A stretch of DNA of 64,000 nucleotides from Distichodus sexfasciatus (Eukaryota > Chordata > Actinopteri > Characiformes > Distichodontidae), in contig JAVGVS010000834.1 of NCBI GenBank assembly GCA_032718565.1, positions 18,166-82,165 of the forward strand, in the 5' to 3' direction. Each line of letters begins with the position of its first letter. Position 1 is the stretch's first letter. A program made the translations under genes and the position numbers. The notes beneath the pieces are model-generated. The model worked only from the letters and a program-made list of their open reading frames with translations, had not been told where the DNA came from and made no database searches. Shown piece by piece: positions 59,736 through 64,000 of this stretch.

Positions 59736-62700
59736 GATGTTTCCATCATTATTTAAAAATAATGATCGAAACATTACAATACTACACAAAACAATCATTA
59801 TATAGACGTTTAGGATATATTTTATAGTGATCTTGTAACATGCAGTCTAATAAAAATTATTCTATTTTCAAGTTTATTTTACTGAGAATTTTTTCCATAT
59901 ACTATTATGGGTTTGATTTAACTTTTTCTTAATATCTCTTACATTTAATCTATTAACATTCAAAATACTTGCATGTCCTTAGAATGTGAACCAGGCTACA
60001 TTTAATGCTGTGCTTGCATAAGTACTGTATATGTGAAAAATAAAGAATTTTGAATGTGTTAATGCACCAAATTTTGAGAGAGAGAGAGAGAGAGAAATAT
60101 TTTATAGCATTTATGATTGAGGACACGAAGCCCAATGATTTTTGTGATTTACTAGAACATTTTATTGGAGGGGCATAAGGAAGACTTTTAACATACAAGT
60201 TTAGCATTTAATTAGGAAAACTCAAACGGTCAAAGGATTTGATTTAGTAATCATGGGATGCATGCTATACTATGCCTTTTATTTTTTTGCCAAAGGAAGG
60301 GGGCTGCAGTGAGACATTGTACACCGCTTGTTTACAATTTTCATATTCAATTGCCGCAGATCATATGCACATGCAATGCAAAAAGAAATTCCGGAACCAA
60401 AACTGTAGTTTACTTATGCATGTAACTATCTCTTTTTCCTACCTCTAGTTTACATGGTTTAAAAAAAAAACTGTATAGCCAATGTATACATATTTTGCTA
60501 TTCCATGTGATAAATAATTGAAACACAAACACAAAGTAAAGACATTTAAACATGCCTCACTTTAAACGTTTGTGGGCATTTTTGTATAAATCTGGTGTTT
60601 TGCCAAATGAAATTAAAATTCAGTGTAAAACTTGAGGTTGGCATTCAAATCTGATTCAAATGATGCAAAACAATTAAAATTTGCCAAACAAGCTGAATTA
60701 CTGTTTGCAAAACAAATAAATCTGTTGAGTTGAGCAGTAAGCTATATCCATTTAAGTGTGTGTTACCTTTGGGGGGGGGGCATATTTCCCCAAATCAGCA
60801 GGAATAAACTAAAATACATGTGCCCAGCCTAAGAGCAATGTAGAGAGGATAAACCTGGCAGTTAAAAGATACAAGAAATAGAAAAATGGGTTCTACCTTC
60901 ATGCTGTTAGATGTCGTCATGGCTGATCACTTCTTCCTGGAAGACTTGCTCCATTTAGTAGTTGAGAGAACGGCCTTCTCCATTGACTCAAACATGAAGA
61001 ACTCCAAGTTATCCTTTATTAATGTGCTGAAGTAGGATCTTAATCTTAAAAACTAGGGGCTGGTTTCTTAAACAAAGGTTAGGCCTTGTCTTGGTCTAAA
61101 TTGCAGTTCCAGTGGAGATTCACCCTTAAAACTCACTGCTGGTTTGGGCATAGGCTTTATGATTGTCTGAGAATCTGGTCCAGTGTGTTTTAAAAGAACT
61201 GCTAAAGACATCTAGAAACAAGTGGTCAGCAGGAGCATCTCAAAAACTCTCTTTGTAATTTCTTTTTTGGTCACGTACCTCAGTCTTAATTATTTTTCAA
61301 TGATAGACTAAACTAACCAGCTTGCTTTGTGATAAACAATGTTGACAGTGTCAACTCAACAAAGCATGTCTCCAAAATGTATTTCCCGTGAGCGCAAACT
61401 GGGGAAAATGCTGTAAGAACTGTTGCATTTCCAAAAGAAAGCCATTATCTTCCCCATGTTCATTTTCTGTGTTTTTGCAAGATGAATATGACGCCACTCA
61501 ACTAACATAGACCGAAAATAGACAACCAATTTAGCTCCAACAGGACATGGCTCTTATTTATTTTATCCAATTGCAGTCATGCATTCATGCTCCAAGCTCT
61601 GCACAGCCGTGAATTGCATGCTTGTGATTGGTTGACACATGCAGATAGAACTGGCAAATCACCCTCCACAGCGAGCCCAAAAACATGAGCGTTTTAATAT
61701 ATAACATTTTTGCTTATTAGGTGTAACGATTAGATGCGAGTCGAGTTAACTCTGGGATTAACAAAAAAAGTTTTAATTAGGTTACAACAGAAAATAAAAC
61801 TCAACAAAGAATGTGATTATTATATTTCTCACCTCACGTTAAACATATAGATGGAATACCTTGCAAAACCCCAAAACTGATTAAAAACGCGATGACCAAT
61901 GCAGCTCTCGACTTCATTCCTCTGTCCGTGCAAAAGGAATTTGAATTTGCAAAAAGTTAATTTTGCAATGGCAAACAAAACATAATTGTTGTTCCATGTG
62001 GGTATAAATGGACATTTTTAGGTTTACTGCGTAAGCTGCAATGTATACTTAATATGAAAATATATCGCTGTCTGTGATCATTGTCCTTTCACTCGGTATT
62101 GTATTGTAGCTATATATTCATTAAATAAAATAAACAGTTGCATCCAACTGTAACTCTAAATGCAACAGTTATAGAATTTTGAAAATCGATTCACATTTGC
62201 AAAGGTTATACGTAAAAACAGAGGTGTCTTTTGAAGCATTAAAAAAAAAAACACTTAAAAAATTAAAGATACAATTTTATTTTAAATAGGTTGCGTAGCC
62301 CAACAATCTAAATGTTGGCTAACAAGACTGATAATGATGATGGTTCCCTGAAATTCTTGGTGATGATGGTGCTGAATTGTTTGCTAAACTGAATATAAGA
62401 GTTGTATCACTAGGTGGCAGTGAAGGAGTTTAGTTAAAGTTGCACTGATGTGGAAATGTCCCCTCTCTCACTCAGGATACACCTGCTGTCCATGACTTGG
62501 TAAATTTAGCTTTATTTAAATTAAGAGGTTTCTCTGAGTCAGTGCCTATGGAACAACCTTGTTCTCTCAAAACCTTAAAGAAAATAATCTGAAGTGCTAA
62601 ATGAATGCTGTGTATAATTTTATTTTATTTCATTAACATATTAATAAAATACAGGTATTTCCTCTGACACTGTGGAAATCATCTCACACAAAATTGAGCA

Positions 62701-63300
62701 AATAAATTAAACTAACATTACTTTAATGATAAGTTTTAAGTAATAAATAATAACTTAAAATAAGAAATAAAAATAAAAGAAAATATTACTCTAACACTAA
62801 AATATATACAATCCTGCATAAACATGTCACTGCATAAAAACTGTGCCCTTTCTATATTTAACAAGAGAACAGTTTCCTTAAAAGATAAAATGTAAAAATA
62901 ATGTATTTCACTCAAATTATATGACTACAAACATGTAACTCAGCATCTTACTGGATTATTACCCCTTATATCTCCAAATAACATCATTTCTTGTTGCCAT
63001 GTGAGGACATTTTTGTATATTTGTTGTAGTTTATGAGTAAGATGTCTTTTATATAAAATGTGTAAGTGAAAAACTAACGAAGTGAAAAATATTGTTTTTG
63101 GCTCTGTTTTAGGGTGAAGTGTAGGATTGCTTATGTCTAGTAAATATGACTGTGTGTGTTAAAGTGCGTGTTGACGTGGCATGAGTCTCCTCCCTGGTCC
63201 TCCTCCTGTCTTTCTTATAGCACATCCCTGCAGTCTCTCCTTTATCTTCTCCTCCAGCTGCTCATCTCTTCACTCTTTCTTCACGTCTCACACTGACCAG
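59736..63300. other. AT-rich intergenic sequence
   Basis: No gene or confident repeat is seen between the SINE cluster and the Ig V segment. Minor items are a GA run near 60078-60096 and a G run near 60770-60780. No canonical octamer ATGCAAAT was found in the 250 bases before the V leader. Confidence 0.5.
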
Positions 63301-63747
63301 ATGCTGCCAGCACTCTGCACTCTCTTCACTGCTCTCTCGTGTAAGATTCCACAACACTGCATTTACCTCCATCTGATGTCAGCGTCAACAAATGTAACAT
63401 GGCTGCTGCTTTTATTGCAGGTGTCAGTGGTGTGACTGGGGTGACACAGAAGCCTCCTGTTCTCACGCTGACTAAAGGACAGACGGCCACTATGGACTGC
63501 AATCTGGGTTCCAGTACTAATGTTGCACGCTGGTACAAGCAGCTTCCAGGAGGAGTTCCTCAGTTTGTGTTGAGAAATCAGATAAGCTGGGACTCTCCTG
63601 GCTATGGATCTGGCTTTTCCTCTCCAAAGTTCACATCAAAATGCTCATCTGGTTCAGATTGTAATTTAATCATTAATGATGTGGAGGTGGGAGACTCTGC
63701 AGTGTATTACTGTAAGACTTGGGATGACTCTGTTAATGGGTTGGTCT
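63301..63747 (+). CDS. immunoglobulin light-chain V segment (germline)
   Basis: The leader exon is 63301-63340 (MLPALCTLFTALS, then a split Cys codon) with donor GTAAG; an 80-bp intron ends TTTTATTGCAG; the V exon is 63421-63747. The V domain shows Cys in TATMDCNLG, Trp in ARWYKQLPGG, and YYC in DSAVYYCKTWDDSV, with FR3 SGFSSPKFTSK. This resembles teleost L2 (sigma-type, formerly lambda-like) V domains; the 12-bp RSS spacer also argues against a classical lambda V. The frame is intact. FR3 has two extra cysteines (SKCSSGSDCN). An in-frame Met at 63181 exists, but the usual short leader favours 63301. No J or C segment is within the remaining 225 bp. Confidence 0.9.
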
Positions 63748-63775
63748 CACAGTGATACACACCATGACAAAAACC
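63748..63775 (+). other. 12-RSS recombination signal
   Basis: Heptamer CACAGTG (63748-63754), a spacer of exactly 12 bases, and the nonamer ACAAAAACC (63767-63775), a consensus arrangement directly after the V exon. By the 12/23 rule it would pair with a J segment carrying a 23-RSS. Confidence 0.93.
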
Positions 63776-64000
63776 TACTCACTGCTCACATTCACTTCTG
63801 CTTTCAGACAACACAAGAAACACAAAACCTCTCCCTGAACTCATGTGGCTCAGCTGTACTCTGTGAAATCCCTTTTTAGAGTCATCGGCATCGGCCCATT
63901 GCTTAGATTTACCTGATATTTCCAGTCGATATTTAATGACACATTTACTATAGGCAGGAAAGATAGTGAAAGATTTGATATAATTGTAATATAAAATAAT

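Noticed and set aside
63181..63300. Longer N-terminus for the Ig V leader starting at 63181
   Set aside because: Ig leaders are short; the Met at 63301 gives a standard hydrophobic leader with a correct split codon.

Overview
The window is vertebrate genomic DNA, almost certainly from a ray-finned (teleost) fish. It has split genes with GT-AG introns, a long 3'UTR, dense interspersed repeats (tRNA-derived SINEs including a V-SINE/DANA-like copy, foldback MITEs, hAT-like and Tigger-like DNA elements), many CA/GT microsatellites, and an immunoglobulin light-chain V segment of teleost type. The species cannot be named from sequence alone.

Layout. 1-7670 (+): the 3' end of baiap2 (IRSp53): an intron, a terminal coding exon ending in the PDZ ligand KLISTV, and a 3'UTR of about 4.7 kb. 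7671-8740: a short intergenic gap filled by a MITE and a SINE. 8740-58315 (-): aatk (LMTK1), convergent with baiap2 as in the human BAIAP2-AATK pair. I resolve 14 coding exons: start exon (58.2 kb), transmembrane exon (37.9 kb), linker exon (26.1 kb), seven exons carrying most of the kinase domain (18.9-16.7 kb), one 3.3-kb exon carrying the kinase end plus most of the tail, and three short C-terminal exons. mir-338 lies on the same strand in the intron between exons 7 and 8. Introns 1-3 total about 39 kb and are mostly repeats. 58.3-63.2 kb: CpG-rich aatk 5' region, then a SINE-rich inverted repeat and AT-rich sequence with no gene seen. 63.3-63.8 kb (+): a germline Ig light-chain V segment with a 12-bp-spacer recombination signal.

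How the parts relate. AATK is an endosomal, membrane-anchored kinase of neurons, and miR-338 is processed from its intron, so host and microRNA share transcription. Splice phases agree across 13 of the 14 exons. Exon 3 alone breaks the frame, although conserved AATK residues can be read in three successive frames within it; this is either an assembly error or a real lesion bypassed by alternative starts.

Most interesting non-genic structures: (a) a tandem array of about 24 CTCF-like cores, all in one orientation, next to the transmembrane exon; (b) complementary low-complexity tracts flanking exon 6 (UG/CA) and exon 2 (CT/GA); (c) a THAP-domain fragment enclosed by 62-bp inverted repeats; (d) a snap-back derivative of a MITE present elsewhere in the window.
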